From: an uncultured Pelagibacteraceae bacterium
GTDB lineage: Bacteria > Pseudomonadota > Alphaproteobacteria > Pelagibacterales > Pelagibacteraceae
Reading direction: 5' to 3'
NCBI GenBank assembly: GCA_902536925.1
Contig: CACAZL010000005.1
Coordinates: 1 to 61,764, forward strand
Length of the DNA stretch: 61,764 nt
Of the stretch, positions 30,664 to 41,301 are shown in pieces. The position numbers were made by a program, and so were the translations under genes. The notes below the pieces were generated by a model. The model worked only from the letters and a program-made list of their open reading frames with translations, searched no databases and was not told the DNA's origin. Within the stretch, counting starts at the first letter, position 1. Every line of letters starts with the position of its first letter.

Positions 30664-31727
30664 CTACTTAGTCCTCTATAATTTGAAGGGACATCCAGTG
30701 GATCAAAGCCAAAGTGACTTAACCATCTATAATCAGTCTCAAAAAAGGCTCTCAAATCATTAATTCCATATTTTAACATTCCAAGTCTGTCTATGCCAAT
30801 TCCAAAGGCATATCCTTGATATTTACTTGGATTAACATTTACATTTTTTAAAACATTTGGATGAACCATTCCACAGCCTAGAATTTCTAACCATTTATTA
30901 CCTTCACCAATTACAATCTTTCCATTTTTAATTTCATATCCTATATCTACTTCTGCTGAAGGTTCCGTAAATGGAAAATGACTTGGTCTGAATCTCATTT
31001 TAATTTTATTAACTTCAAAAAACTCCTTAATAAAATAATTTAAACATCCTTTTAAATGTCCCATATTTATATTCTTATCTATATGAAGTCCCTCAACTTG
31101 ATGAAACATCGGAGCATGGGTTTGATCACTATCTGATCTGTAAGTTCGTCCTGGAGCAATAATTTTAAAAGGAGGTTTACCTTTTAGCATAGTTCTTACC
31201 TGGACTGGAGATGTGTGAGTTCTCAAAAGTAATTCCTTATTATTATCAAGGTAAAAAGTATCATGCATATCTCTAGCTGGATGATTATCTGGTGTATTTA
31301 ATGCTGTAAAATTATTATATTCATTTTCTACATCTGGGCCTTCCTCAACACTAAATCCTATTTCAGAAAATATAGATGAAATTTCATCTATTACCTGGGA
31401 GACTGGATGAATTTTACCAATTTCAATATTTCTTTCTGGAAGAGTTACATCAATTTTTTCTTTCTCAAGCTTTAAATTAATTTCTTTAGTTTCAATTTCT
31501 TGAATTTTGATTGATATTTTATTTTGAAGTTCATCTTTAATATTATTTAAATCTGAGGCTAATTTTTTTCTTTCCTCTACAGAAATCGAACCTAATTTTT
31601 TAAATTCGTTCGATATAATTCCGTTTTTTCCAAATAGTTCGGATTTGATGTTATTTACTTTTTCAATATTATTTTCTGTGTTGAGCTTATCGATATAATT
31701 ATCTTTTATTTTTTTAATATCAGACAT
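30660..31727 (-). CDS. pheS: Phenylalanine-tRNA ligase alpha subunit
   Basis: This 355-residue catalytic subunit has an N-terminal coiled-coil arm (residues 1-90) and the class II motifs [22 protein letters not shown], the [20 protein letters not shown] substrate region and [13 protein letters not shown]. It lies 43 bp downstream of rplT and overlaps pheT by four bases. Length and motifs are typical. Confidence 0.96.
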   Translation of the reverse strand: MSDIKKIKDNYIDKLNTENNIEKVNNIKSELFGKNGIISNEFKKLGSISVEERKKLASDLNNIKDELQNKISIKIQEIETKEINLKLEKEKIDVTLPERNIEIGKIHPVSQVIDEISSIFSEIGFSVEEGPDVENEYNNFTALNTPDNHPARDMHDTFYLDNNKELLLRTHTSPVQVRTMLKGKPPFKIIAPGRTYRSDSDQTHAPMFHQVEGLHIDKNINMGHLKGCLNYFIKEFFEVNKIKMRFRPSHFPFTEPSAEVDIGYEIKNGKIVIGEGNKWLEILGCGMVHPNVLKNVNVNPSKYQGYAFGIGIDRLGMLKYGINDLRAFFETDYRWLSHFGFDPLDVPSNYRGLSR

Positions 31728-31770
31728 TTTAATAGAATATTTGTTAAAGGAAGAAAAACAATAGTCTTGA

Positions 31771-32127
31771 TTAATTTAATGCTGCTTGAGCCCTTTTAAC
31801 TATAGTTTTGAATGCTTCGGGGTTGTCGTAAGCAATTTCTGCAAGAATTTTTCTATCTAATTTAATTCCTGATTTGCTTAAACCATTAATAAACTTTGAA
31901 TATGTTATACCTTCGGATCTGACGCCAGCATTAATTCTTTGAATCCACAATGATTTGAAATCCCTTTTTTTATTTCTTCTATCTCTATAAGCATACTGCA
32001 TAGCTTTCTCCATTGCTTGTCTTGCAACTCTTATAGTATTTTTTCTTCTTCCCCACTGACCTTTAACGGCTTTTAAAACTTTTTTGTGTTTAGCTCTGCT
32101 TGTAACTCCTCTTTTAACTCTTGCCAT
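31771..32127 (-). CDS. rplT: 50S ribosomal protein L20
   Basis: This 118-residue, highly basic protein begins [18 protein letters not shown] and carries the conserved [17 protein letters not shown] and [11 protein letters not shown] segments. L20 nucleates early 50S assembly and in many bacteria autoregulates the infC-rpmI-rplT mRNA. It starts one base after the rpmI stop. Confidence 0.97.
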   Translation of the reverse strand: MARVKRGVTSRAKHKKVLKAVKGQWGRRKNTIRVARQAMEKAMQYAYRDRRNKKRDFKSLWIQRINAGVRSEGITYSKFINGLSKSGIKLDRKILAEIAYDNPEAFKTIVKRAQAALN

Positions 32128-32128
32128 T

Positions 32129-32335
32129 TTATCCTCTTAAGCTGTAAGGCATATAAGATTTTACTATCTTACCATCTTGTTTGGATAAAACAGTTGTGCC
32201 TCTTTGTTTTCTAATTTGTGAATTTGTTCTTTTAATCATACCGTGTCTTTTTCCAGCTTGTGGGGTAATAACCTTACCTTTGGCTGAGATTTTAAATCTT
32301 TTTTTAGCTGAACTTTTTGTTTTTAACTTAGGCAT
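32129..32335 (-). CDS. rpmI: 50S ribosomal protein L35
   Basis: This 68-residue basic protein opens [20 protein letters not shown] and includes GKRHGM, the L35 signature. A 53-bp AT-rich gap separates it from infC, with CGGAAAATT before the ATG. No clear L20 operator pseudoknot is recognisable by eye in that gap. Confidence 0.96.
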   Translation of the reverse strand: MPKLKTKSSAKKRFKISAKGKVITPQAGKRHGMIKRTNSQIRKQRGTTVLSKQDGKIVKSYMPYSLRG

Positions 32336-32388
32336 AATTTTCCGGGGTTATACAAATATTAAATTAAATTTACAACTAGAAATATGGC

Positions 32389-32934
32389 TTATAAAGGCTG
32401 GATAACCATAATCATTTGCTTTCCATCAAATTTTGGCTGAAGCTCTACTCTTCCAATATTCTCCATGTCTGCCTTAATTTTATCCATTAATTGATTGCCA
32501 AGGCTCGAATGTTGTAACTCTCTCCCTTTAAACCTTATTGTAAATTTGACTTTATCACCCTTTGCCAAAAATTTTTGAGCGTTTTTAATTTTGAAAGTGT
32601 AATCATGAACTTCTGTAACTGGCCTTAATTTTATTTCTTTTAATTCAATTTTCTTTTGTTTTTTTTTTGCCTTGTTAGCTTTTTTTTGTGCGTCATATTT
32701 ATATTTACCCATGTCCATAATTTTACAGACAGGCGGTTTTGCATTTGGAGCAATTTCAATTAAATCTAAACCTTCATTTTTTGCTTTATTGATAGCTTCA
32801 TTTAAATTTAAAATTCCTAAGTTTTCTCCATCACTTCCAATAACTTGGACTTCATTTGAAGTAATTTTATTATTTGACCTAGGGCCTTTTGCTTTAGTTC
32901 TTTTTTGAAAATAATTTTGTTTAAAATCTGCCAC
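32389..32934 (-). CDS. infC: Translation initiation factor IF-3
   Basis: This 181-residue factor has the N-domain motif VQVIGSDGENLGIL, EIAPNAKPPVCKIMDMGKYK, the basic linker, and the C-domain IKLRPVTEVHDY-like segment (EIKLRPVTEVHDYTFK) with IRFKGRELQH. It starts with GTG placed immediately after the thrS TAA (taaGTG). A non-ATG start on infC is worth noting because IF-3 in enterobacteria represses its own non-standard start codon. Confidence 0.95.
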   Translation of the reverse strand: MADFKQNYFQKRTKAKGPRSNNKITSNEVQVIGSDGENLGILNLNEAINKAKNEGLDLIEIAPNAKPPVCKIMDMGKYKYDAQKKANKAKKKQKKIELKEIKLRPVTEVHDYTFKIKNAQKFLAKGDKVKFTIRFKGRELQHSSLGNQLMDKIKADMENIGRVELQPKFDGKQMIMVIQPL

Positions 32935-34854
32935 TTAGATTGAAGGGGCTTTATTTAGATCAGAGTATTTTTTTATAAATTCTTTCAAAGCCATATTTTC
33001 TTGTTTTATAGAATCCAATCTTCTAATAGTTACACTGTTGGAGTCAACTTCTTTTTTTCCACAAATCAATAACATTGGTACTTTTGTTAAAGAATGGTCT
33101 CTTATTTTATAATTTAAATTGTGATTTTTAAGATCAACCTCGACAATCAAACCATTCCGTTTTAATTCATTAGCTACACTTTTAGCATATTCATCAAAAT
33201 CACTAGAGATTGGAATAACTACTGCCTGTAAAGGTGATATCCAAAATGGAAGCTTACCTGCATAATTTTCTATAAGGATACCTATGAACCTTTCTAAAGA
33301 TCCAAATAATGCTCTGTGTAACATTACAGGTACTTTTTTAGTTCCATCTTTATCAACAAAAGAAGCTCCTAATCTACCTGGTAAATTTAAATCTACTTGC
33401 AAGGTTCCACACTGCCAATCTCTACCGATTGCATCTCTTAAAACAAATTCAATTTTTGGTCCATAAAATGCGCCCTCACCTTTATTAATTGAGTACTCTA
33501 GCTTTGTCGCTTTGATTGCCTCTAACAACGCAGCCTCTGATTTATCCCAAACTTTATCGTCACCAACTCTTAAATCTGGTCTATCTGAATATTTTAAAAT
33601 AACATCTTCAAAACCAAGATCTTTATAAATTTCTAAAATTAAATTTGTAACACTCAAACATTCTTCGGTAATTTGTTCTTCTGTACAAAAAATATGTGCA
33701 TCATCTTGAGTAAAGGCTCTTACACGTAATAATCCATGCAATGCACCTGAAGGTTCATATCTATGAACTTTTCCAAATTCTGACATCTTTAAAGGTAAGT
33801 CTCTATAACTTTTAAGTCCTTGATTAAATACTTGAACACACCCAGGACAATTCATGGGTTTAATTGCAAATACTTTTTCATCTGGTGTAGTTGAGGTATA
33901 CATATTAGCTCCAAATTTTTCCCAGTGGCCAGATTTTTCCCATAAAGATCTATCAAGTATTTCTGGCGTATTTATCTCTTTGTAACCATCGTGATCTTGT
34001 TTCATTCTCATGTATGAAACTAATTTTTGGAACAAATTCCATCCTTTCTGGTGCCAAAACACAGATCCAGGACTTTCTTCTCTAAAATGAAATAAATCCA
34101 TCTCTTTTCCAATTTTTCTATGATCTCTTTTTTCTGCTTCCTCAATTCTCTGAAGATAAAGGTCTAATTCTTTTTGAGTTGCCCAACCAGTACCATATAT
34201 TCTTTGAAGCATTTCATTATTAGAGTCACCACGCCAATAAGCTCCAGATACTTTTGTCAGTTTAAAAGCTTTACCTATTTTACCAGAAGATACTAAATGT
34301 GGACCTCTACATAAATCATGCCATGTTTCGCCATGATGATAAACCGTAAGTTCTTCGTTTTTAGGAATGCTCTCAATTATCTCAGCTTTGTATTTTTCTC
34401 CAATTTTTTTAAAATGACTTATTGCTTTATCTCTCTCCCAAACTTCTTTTCTTGTTTTTACATCTTTATCTATTATCTCTGACATTTTTTTTTCAATCTT
34501 TTTTAGATCATCGCTAGTAAAAGGCTCTTTTCTTGCAAAATCATAGTAAAATCCATTTTCTATAACTGGCCCAATTGTTACCTGTGTGCCTGGGTATAGT
34601 TCTTGAACGGCCATAGCCATTATATGTGCAGTGTCATGTCTAATAACTTCTAAACCCTCAGGATCTTTAGCTGTAAATATTTCAATAGAACAGTCTTTAT
34701 CAATAACAGTATATAAATCTTTAAGTTCACCGTTTATGCTCATCACCAAAGCTTGCTTACCTAAAGACTTGCTAATTTTTTCAGCAACCTCTGTGCCTGT
34801 TATACTCTTTTCAAAGTTTAATTTTTTTCCATCAGGTAATGTAATATTTGGCAT
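32935..34854 (-). CDS. thrS: Threonine-tRNA ligase
   Basis: This 639-residue synthetase has an N-terminal TGS domain (ITLPDGKKLNF), the editing domain with HDTAHIMAMAVQELYPG and the GPHLVSSGKIG segment, a class II catalytic core with the zinc-binding MNCPGCVQVFNQ, and a C-terminal anticodon-binding domain ending in RRLDSIKQE. It is full length. Its start overlaps the upstream glycosyltransferase stop by one base, and infC follows with no gap. Confidence 0.97.
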   Translation of the reverse strand: MPNITLPDGKKLNFEKSITGTEVAEKISKSLGKQALVMSINGELKDLYTVIDKDCSIEIFTAKDPEGLEVIRHDTAHIMAMAVQELYPGTQVTIGPVIENGFYYDFARKEPFTSDDLKKIEKKMSEIIDKDVKTRKEVWERDKAISHFKKIGEKYKAEIIESIPKNEELTVYHHGETWHDLCRGPHLVSSGKIGKAFKLTKVSGAYWRGDSNNEMLQRIYGTGWATQKELDLYLQRIEEAEKRDHRKIGKEMDLFHFREESPGSVFWHQKGWNLFQKLVSYMRMKQDHDGYKEINTPEILDRSLWEKSGHWEKFGANMYTSTTPDEKVFAIKPMNCPGCVQVFNQGLKSYRDLPLKMSEFGKVHRYEPSGALHGLLRVRAFTQDDAHIFCTEEQITEECLSVTNLILEIYKDLGFEDVILKYSDRPDLRVGDDKVWDKSEAALLEAIKATKLEYSINKGEGAFYGPKIEFVLRDAIGRDWQCGTLQVDLNLPGRLGASFVDKDGTKKVPVMLHRALFGSLERFIGILIENYAGKLPFWISPLQAVVIPISSDFDEYAKSVANELKRNGLIVEVDLKNHNLNYKIRDHSLTKVPMLLICGKKEVDSNSVTIRRLDSIKQENMALKEFIKKYSDLNKAPSI

Positions 34855-36008
34855 TAGTTTATTAATTTTTTATACTCTGAATAAGTAGAAAAACACATTT
34901 TTTCAACATTAAATTTTGAAACGACATTTTTTCTACCTTCTATACCCATTTGATTAATAGTCTGTTCATCTAAATTCATAATTTCTATTAATTTTTTTGA
35001 AAGATCCTCAGAATTATTTGCTTCAAATAAAAATCCTGTTTTATTTTCATTTATAGTCTCTTTTGATCCCCCAATATTACTTGCAACAATTGGTTTTTTC
35101 ATTGCCTGAGCCTCAACAGATATTCTTCCAAAAGCTTCTGGTTCTATAGATGAAGAAACTATGATGTCTGAAATTTTGTAAGCTAGAGGCATATTTTTAC
35201 AATGATCTATAAATTTTACTTGGTTAGTTAATCTGTACTGTTCAACTAACCTAATAAGTTTCTTTTTGTAAAGTTCTCTTCCTTGATCGCTCCCAAGAAT
35301 AATTACATTAAATACCTCGTGTCCTAAATTAATATTTACTTTATTAATAGCATCTAAAAACATTTCTTGGCCTTTCCATTCTGTTAATCTTCCAGGCAAT
35401 AGAACAGTTTTTCTCTCAATTTTAAGTCCCCACGATTTAAATAATTCATCTTCATCTGTTTCTAAAGTAGTTGATGGATCAAAATAATCAGTATTAATGC
35501 CTCTAAATATCACCAAGAATTTTTTTTTATCATTAAGGTATTCAGAGTAATTTTCTTTAATATGCGAAAATATAAAATTAGACCCAGCAATAATTAAATC
35601 TGATCTCAACATTACAGAATTATATAATTTTTTTAATTTACTTTTAAAATTGTATGTTCCATGAAATGTAGTAACAAATTTACGTCGTGTGATTTTAGTA
35701 GCTAGCAAACAAGACCATGCAGGTGCTCTACTTCTCGCATGAACAATATTAATTCCATAAAATAAAATTATTAAAGAAATAATTATTGAATTAAAAAAAA
35801 CTAAAATGGGGTTTTTGGAATTAACTGGTAATCTTATATATTTAACTTTTTTTTTATCTATAAACTTTGTTAATTCGCCACCGTTACATATTAAAAAAGA
35901 TTTACACTCATTTTCATGTAGATAGTGTGCGATATCATAACAACCTGTTTCTGCTCCACCATATCCAAGTTTTGGTATAACTTGCAGAACTTTCAATTTT
36001 GGATGCAT
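34854..36008 (-). CDS. Family 4 glycosyltransferase
   Basis: This 384-residue GT-B enzyme starts LKVLQVIPKLGYGGAETGCY, the GT4 N-terminal acceptor-side loop. A donor-binding domain follows (LLPGRLTEWKGQEMFLDAI) with the retaining-enzyme signature around SSIEPEAFGRISVEAQAM (E-x7-E-like) and ASNIGGSKETI. It most likely builds cell-envelope glycans; donor and acceptor are unknown. It is the first gene of the leftward thrS-to-lepA transcription unit and probably shares its promoter with these housekeeping genes. Divergent from the alpha/beta hydrolase across a 42-bp gap. Confidence 0.85.
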   Translation of the reverse strand: MHPKLKVLQVIPKLGYGGAETGCYDIAHYLHENECKSFLICNGGELTKFIDKKKVKYIRLPVNSKNPILVFFNSIIISLIILFYGINIVHARSRAPAWSCLLATKITRRKFVTTFHGTYNFKSKLKKLYNSVMLRSDLIIAGSNFIFSHIKENYSEYLNDKKKFLVIFRGINTDYFDPSTTLETDEDELFKSWGLKIERKTVLLPGRLTEWKGQEMFLDAINKVNINLGHEVFNVIILGSDQGRELYKKKLIRLVEQYRLTNQVKFIDHCKNMPLAYKISDIIVSSSIEPEAFGRISVEAQAMKKPIVASNIGGSKETINENKTGFLFEANNSEDLSKKLIEIMNLDEQTINQMGIEGRKNVVSKFNVEKMCFSTYSEYKKLIN

Positions 36009-36050
36009 ATGGTAGAGTTATAATATTTCAAATCAATTTTAATACTTTAT

Positions 36051-36812
36051 ATGAAAAAATTTAAATTTCTAAAAATTTCTAAAACAAAAAAACTAAGATA
36101 TATAAGCAATTATTATAAGAAAAATCTTTATATTATATTTTTACCAGGTTTTGCATCCGATATAGAAGGAGATAAACCTAAAAAATTTTTGACCTATGCT
36201 AAAAAAAATAAATTGGGTTTTTTGGCACTAGAATATTCTGGATACGGAAAATCTTCGGGTGAGTTTACAAAAGGGAATATTTCCACTTGGGCAAATGATG
36301 CAAAACTTAGTATTAAAAATATAGTTAAAAAAAATGATATAATTTTAATAGGTTCTAGTATGGGTGCCTGGATTTCTTTATTATTATTTAAATCAATTAA
36401 AAAACAGATTAAAGGCTTTATGGGAATTGGCTCTGCTCCAGAATTTTTAACAAGAATAATGTGGAAAAAATTTTCAAAAAAGACAAAGAGTGAAATTATA
36501 AAAAAAGGTATTAGCAAAATTAAAAATGGTGGGTATGAGTATCTCATAACTAATCAATTAATTAAAGATGGAAGAAAAAAACAAAATAAAGTTTTGAATG
36601 TTAAAATTCCAATGAAAATACCTGTTACTATGGTCCATGGTCAAAAAGATGAAGTTGTACCAATTAAATACTCAAGAGAAGTTTTAAAAATCTTCAGCAA
36701 AGCAAAAAAAAAATTAAATATAATTAAGAAGGGTGACCATAGTCTCTCGTCAAAAAAAAATCTAAATATTATTTGCAAAGAGTTAGATAATATTATTAAA
36801 AATACTAACTAG
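36051..36812 (+). CDS. Alpha/beta hydrolase (ABHD10-like serine hydrolase)
   Basis: This 253-residue protein has the serine nucleophile elbow GSSMGAW, the acid in VHGQKDEVVP and the His in KKGDHSL, a complete catalytic triad. The N-terminal FLPGFASDIEGDKP and LEYSGYGKSSGEF segments resemble the ABHD10 acyl-protein thioesterase/esterase group. Its substrate is not predictable. There is no signal peptide, so it is probably cytoplasmic. The 3' end overlaps the convergent gltB by eight bases. Confidence 0.8.
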   Translation: MKKFKFLKISKTKKLRYISNYYKKNLYIIFLPGFASDIEGDKPKKFLTYAKKNKLGFLALEYSGYGKSSGEFTKGNISTWANDAKLSIKNIVKKNDIILIGSSMGAWISLLLFKSIKKQIKGFMGIGSAPEFLTRIMWKKFSKKTKSEIIKKGISKIKNGGYEYLITNQLIKDGRKKQNKVLNVKIPMKIPVTMVHGQKDEVVPIKYSREVLKIFSKAKKKLNIIKKGDHSLSSKKNLNIICKELDNIIKNTN

Positions 36813-39800
36813 CTTGACCGACTAATTTTTTGTTTGATATAGGATTTTCTAACTTATCTAACATTTCTTTTGGACAAACTTGGACAAAATTATTTATTTC
36901 ATTTTCAAAATTCTCAACAATTTTTTTCGAGATGGTTGAATTTGTTTCTATCGCATGCTCTTGAATTAATTTCCTTAGATGCTCAATCCAAAATTTAGTT
37001 TCTGGAGTTTGCCAAACTACACTTTCAGGATTTACTTTTTTATTAAATTGATTTTCAGGGTCATAAATAAATGCCATACCTCCTGTCATGCCAGCTCCAA
37101 AATTATCGCCAATATCTCCTAATATAATAATGTTTCCTCCTGTCATGTATTCACATCCATTTGAATCACAACCTTCTACTACTGCAGTTGCACCTGAATT
37201 TCTAACAGCAAATCTCTCTCCTGCTTGTCCTGCAGCTAATAATTTTCCTGAAGTAGCTCCATACAAAACAGTATTTCCAATAATAGTATTTTCATTTGAA
37301 ACAAGGTTGCTTTCATCTTGTAATTTAATCACAATAGTTCCACCTGATAATCCTTTAGCAACATAATCATTTGCATCCCCTTTTAAAATTAGTTTTAATC
37401 CTTTAATAGCAAAAGCGCCGAAGGATTGACCTGCTGAACCTTTAAAATTTAACTCGATCGAATTTTCATCAAGATTATTATTTCCAAATTTTTTGTACAA
37501 ATGATAAGAAATTCTAGTCCCAACTGCTCTATCCGTATTTTGAATTTCAAATTCTTGATCTATTTTTTCTTTTTTATCTATTTTGTTTTTTATTTCTGGC
37601 CATAATTTTTGATCTAAAGTATCTGGAACAGAATTAATTTCAGTTTTTTCACAATATCTTTTATTTTTTCCAGGATCTGCCTGAACAAAAAGAGGATTTA
37701 AATCTAGATCATCTAAGTTTGGCGATCCTTTGCTTACTTGCCTTAGTAAGTCTGTTCTTCCAATTACTTCATTTAAAGATTTGAAACCAAGATCAGCAAG
37801 TATTTCTCTTACTTCCTCCGCTATAAATGTAAAAAGGTTTACTACTTTTTCAGGAGTTCCAGTAAATTTCTCTCTTAATTTATGATCTTGTGTGCAAACA
37901 CCCACTGGACACGTATTTGAATGACATTGTCTGACCATTATACAACCCATTGCTACTAAAGCAGTAGTTGCTACGCCAAATTCTTCTGCTCCCATCATGG
38001 CTGCAATTACAACATCTCTTCCTGTTTTTATTCCACCGTCAGTTCTAAGCGTAACTTGATGTCTCAAGTTATTTAAAGTCAATACTTGATTTGCTTCTGT
38101 CAATCCCATCTCCCAAGGAACTCCAACATATTTAACGCTTGTCTGTGGAGTGGCTCCTGTACCTCCTGAGTGCCCTGAGATTAAAATTATGTCTGCTTTA
38201 GCTTTTGCAACTCCAGCAGCTATCGTTCCAATTCCTGATGAAGCAACTAATTTAACTCCAACCCTAGCCTTAGGATTTATTTGTTTTAAATCATAAATTA
38301 ATTGAGCTAGATCTTCTATTGAGTAAATATCATGATGTGGTGGAGGTGATATTAAAGTAACTCCTGGCGTTGAGTGTCTCAATCTCGCAATTTCATCCGT
38401 AACTTTAAAACCTGGTAATTGTCCGCCTTCACCTGGTTTAGCACCCTGTGCAATTTTGATTTCAATCTCATTGCAGTTATTTAAGTAATTAATGTTTACT
38501 CCAAATCTAGCTGATGCAATTTGTTTAACCCTTGAATTTGCACTATCTCCATTCTCCATAATCTTAAATCTTTTTTCATCTTCTCCACCTTCACCACTAC
38601 AAGATGCACCTTTGATTCTGTTCATACCAACAGCAAGAGTTTCATGTGCTTCTTTCGATAAAGCTCCATGAGACATACTTCCACTTCCAAATCTTTTTAA
38701 TATATTAGATGCAGGCTCAACATTAGATATGTCGATAGGATCTTTTGATTTAAAATCTACTAAATCTCTTAAACTTATTGGATTTAGATTATAAATACCT
38801 TTTGTGTATTTTTTATATATTTCATAAGATCCTTGTCCAACCGCAGTTTGCAGTAAATGAATTAGTTTGCCTTGATACTGATGTGTTTCACCATTTTTTC
38901 TATATCTGTAAATACCTCCAATAGGTAAAATATTTGAATTATTGAAGAATGCTTCTTTGTGTATAGTTCTGATTTTCTTTTCTATTCCTTTTAAACCAAT
39001 TCCAGAAATCTTTGATAACATCCCAGGAAAGTAATCTTTCACAATTGTTCTGCTTAGTCCCACAGTTTCAAAATTACATCCGCCTCTATAAGAACTTAAA
39101 ACAGAAATTCCCATTTTAGACATTATTTTAAGAAGACCGAGATTGACTGATTTAATATATCTTGAAACACATTCATCAAAAGTGAAATTTCCAAATAATT
39201 TCTTAGAATGTCTTTGATATAAGCTATCAAAAGCTAAATAAGGGTTCACTGTAGTAGCACCAACACCAATTAATGTTGCAAAAGAGTGAGTATCTAAAGC
39301 ATCTCCAGTTTGAACATTAATAGAAACATAACCTCTTAAACCTAATTTAATTAAATGTGTATTTATTGCCCCTATACATAAAAGCATTGGCATTGGCATT
39401 CTATTTTCTGAAATATTTTTATCTGATAATATTATTTGTTTAATTCCCTCTCTAACAGCTTGTTCAGATTTAACTTTGAGTAAATTTATTGATGTCTCTA
39501 AATCATCATCTTTGCTGAATGTGCAATCTAAAACTTTATTATTATTTCCAAAAAATTTCAAAAATTTTTCAAATTGTGCATTTGATAATATCGGACTATT
39601 TAAGACATAAATATTGTCTTTAGTTAATTTACTAAAATCTAAAATATTACCAAGATTTCCAAATCTTGTCTTTAAACTCATAACTTTATTTTCTCTTAGA
39701 GAGTCAATTGGTGGATTTGTAACCTGGCTAAAGTTTTGTCTAAAGTAATGATATAGTGGTCTATATTTGTCAGATAAAACCGCTAAAGGCGTGTCATCAC

Positions 39801-41301
39801 CCATTGAACCTGTTGCTTCTTTAGCATCTTCTGCCATTGGATGAAGAATTAATTCTAAATCTTCTATGCTATATCCAAAACAATGTTGAAAATTCCTCAA
39901 ACTTTGACCTTCTAGCTCTACTTTTTCAGTTTCTGCCTCTAATTTTTTATCAAGATCAATAATCTGATTGTTGTAATGTTTATATTCTTTTGAAAGGTAG
40001 TTTTTTATTTCATCGTTTGAATATACTTTGCCTTTTTCTATTCTTACTCCTAATATTTCTCCAGGTCCTAATCTTCCTTTAGATACAATTTTTTTCTCAT
40101 TTAAATCTATCATTCCTGTTTCACTTCCTGCAAAAAGAAGTTTGTCTCTTGTCACTGTATATCTAAGTGGTCTTAATCCATTTCTGTCAGTTGCAACAAT
40201 TACCCATTCATTATCTGTTGCAGCTATAGCAGCTGGCCCATCCCAAGGTTCCATAGTACTATTTAAAAAATTGAATAGTTGTTGATGATCTTTTTTTAAT
40301 ACCTTATTTTTTTTTGACCAAGCGTCTGGTATTAACATTAATTTTGCTAGAGGAGCAGGCTGTCCAGAAATATTTAATAATTCAAAAACATTATCTAATG
40401 ATGCAGAGTCAGAATTGCCAGCTGGTATTACAGGCTTAAGATTCTCTATATCTTCGAAAACTGGACTAAACATCTCTTCTTCGTGAACCTTCATCCAATT
40501 AACATTTCCTTTAAGAGTATTTATTTCACCATTATGCGCTATAGATCTAAATGGTTGAGCTAAGTCCCAACTTGGCGCAGTATTAGTTGAAAATCTTTGG
40601 TGAAATATTGCATACCTAGATATAAATCTTTCATCTTTCAAGTCAGTATAAAAATCTGACAAAGCTTCTGCTAAAAACATTCCTTTGTAAATGATAGATT
40701 TAGAACTAAATGAACATATATAAAAATTATTTAATTGATTATTGAGAGCTTCTTTTTCAATTACTCTTCTAGTTTCATACAATTTTTGTTCCAGAGATTT
40801 ATTGACAACTTTTTTGTCATTGTATGTGAACAATACTTGAGTAATTTCAGGTCTTGTTTGTTCAGCTTTTTCTCCTAAGACAGAGGGATCAACAGGAACT
40901 TGTCTCCAGCCATAGATACTAAAATTTCTCTTTGTTAGTTCACTTTCAACAATAGTTCTACATTGCTCTTGAGCGCTATAATCGTTTCTTGGTAAGAAAA
41001 TCATGCCCACACATAGTTCAGAATTATCATGCTTATGACCAGTGACTTCAATTTTTTCCTCAAAGAAATCTTTAGGAATTTCAATATGGATTCCAGCACC
41101 ATCTCCAGTTTTTCCGTCTGCATCGATTGCACCCCTATGCCAAACAGCTTTTAAGGCGTCGATTCCATATTCTACGACTTTTCTTGATTTTAGACCTTCG
41201 GTGGATGCTACTAAACCTACACCACATGCATCATGTTCCATTTCTTCCGAGTAAACATGATTACTTTTTAAAATTTTTAAATTTTTATTTCTTAAGTTCA
41301 T
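36805..41301 (-). CDS. gltB: Glutamate synthase (NADPH) large subunit
   Basis: This 1498-residue enzyme transfers glutamine amide nitrogen to 2-oxoglutarate. A short N-terminal propeptide precedes the Ntn glutaminase nucleophile in HDACGVGLV. Then come the central domain, the FMN-binding synthase domain with HPGAKPGEGGQLPG-like (IAQGAKPGEGGQLPGFKV) and SGHSGGTGATPQ, the Fe-S loop CIMVRQCHSNTCPVGVCTQ, and the C-terminal beta-helix (GATSGKLLAAGQAGERFAVR). It overlaps the gltD stop by one base, giving the order gltD-gltB. With glutamine synthetase it forms the main ammonium assimilation route. Confidence 0.97.
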   Translation of the reverse strand: MNLRNKNLKILKSNHVYSEEMEHDACGVGLVASTEGLKSRKVVEYGIDALKAVWHRGAIDADGKTGDGAGIHIEIPKDFFEEKIEVTGHKHDNSELCVGMIFLPRNDYSAQEQCRTIVESELTKRNFSIYGWRQVPVDPSVLGEKAEQTRPEITQVLFTYNDKKVVNKSLEQKLYETRRVIEKEALNNQLNNFYICSFSSKSIIYKGMFLAEALSDFYTDLKDERFISRYAIFHQRFSTNTAPSWDLAQPFRSIAHNGEINTLKGNVNWMKVHEEEMFSPVFEDIENLKPVIPAGNSDSASLDNVFELLNISGQPAPLAKLMLIPDAWSKKNKVLKKDHQQLFNFLNSTMEPWDGPAAIAATDNEWVIVATDRNGLRPLRYTVTRDKLLFAGSETGMIDLNEKKIVSKGRLGPGEILGVRIEKGKVYSNDEIKNYLSKEYKHYNNQIIDLDKKLEAETEKVELEGQSLRNFQHCFGYSIEDLELILHPMAEDAKEATGSMGDDTPLAVLSDKYRPLYHYFRQNFSQVTNPPIDSLRENKVMSLKTRFGNLGNILDFSKLTKDNIYVLNSPILSNAQFEKFLKFFGNNNKVLDCTFSKDDDLETSINLLKVKSEQAVREGIKQIILSDKNISENRMPMPMLLCIGAINTHLIKLGLRGYVSINVQTGDALDTHSFATLIGVGATTVNPYLAFDSLYQRHSKKLFGNFTFDECVSRYIKSVNLGLLKIMSKMGISVLSSYRGGCNFETVGLSRTIVKDYFPGMLSKISGIGLKGIEKKIRTIHKEAFFNNSNILPIGGIYRYRKNGETHQYQGKLIHLLQTAVGQGSYEIYKKYTKGIYNLNPISLRDLVDFKSKDPIDISNVEPASNILKRFGSGSMSHGALSKEAHETLAVGMNRIKGASCSGEGGEDEKRFKIMENGDSANSRVKQIASARFGVNINYLNNCNEIEIKIAQGAKPGEGGQLPGFKVTDEIARLRHSTPGVTLISPPPHHDIYSIEDLAQLIYDLKQINPKARVGVKLVASSGIGTIAAGVAKAKADIILISGHSGGTGATPQTSVKYVGVPWEMGLTEANQVLTLNNLRHQVTLRTDGGIKTGRDVVIAAMMGAEEFGVATTALVAMGCIMVRQCHSNTCPVGVCTQDHKLREKFTGTPEKVVNLFTFIAEEVREILADLGFKSLNEVIGRTDLLRQVSKGSPNLDDLDLNPLFVQADPGKNKRYCEKTEINSVPDTLDQKLWPEIKNKIDKKEKIDQEFEIQNTDRAVGTRISYHLYKKFGNNNLDENSIELNFKGSAGQSFGAFAIKGLKLILKGDANDYVAKGLSGGTIVIKLQDESNLVSNENTIIGNTVLYGATSGKLLAAGQAGERFAVRNSGATAVVEGCDSNGCEYMTGGNIIILGDIGDNFGAGMTGGMAFIYDPENQFNKKVNPESVVWQTPETKFWIEHLRKLIQEHAIETNSTISKKIVENFENEINNFVQVCPKEMLDKLENPISNKKLVGQAS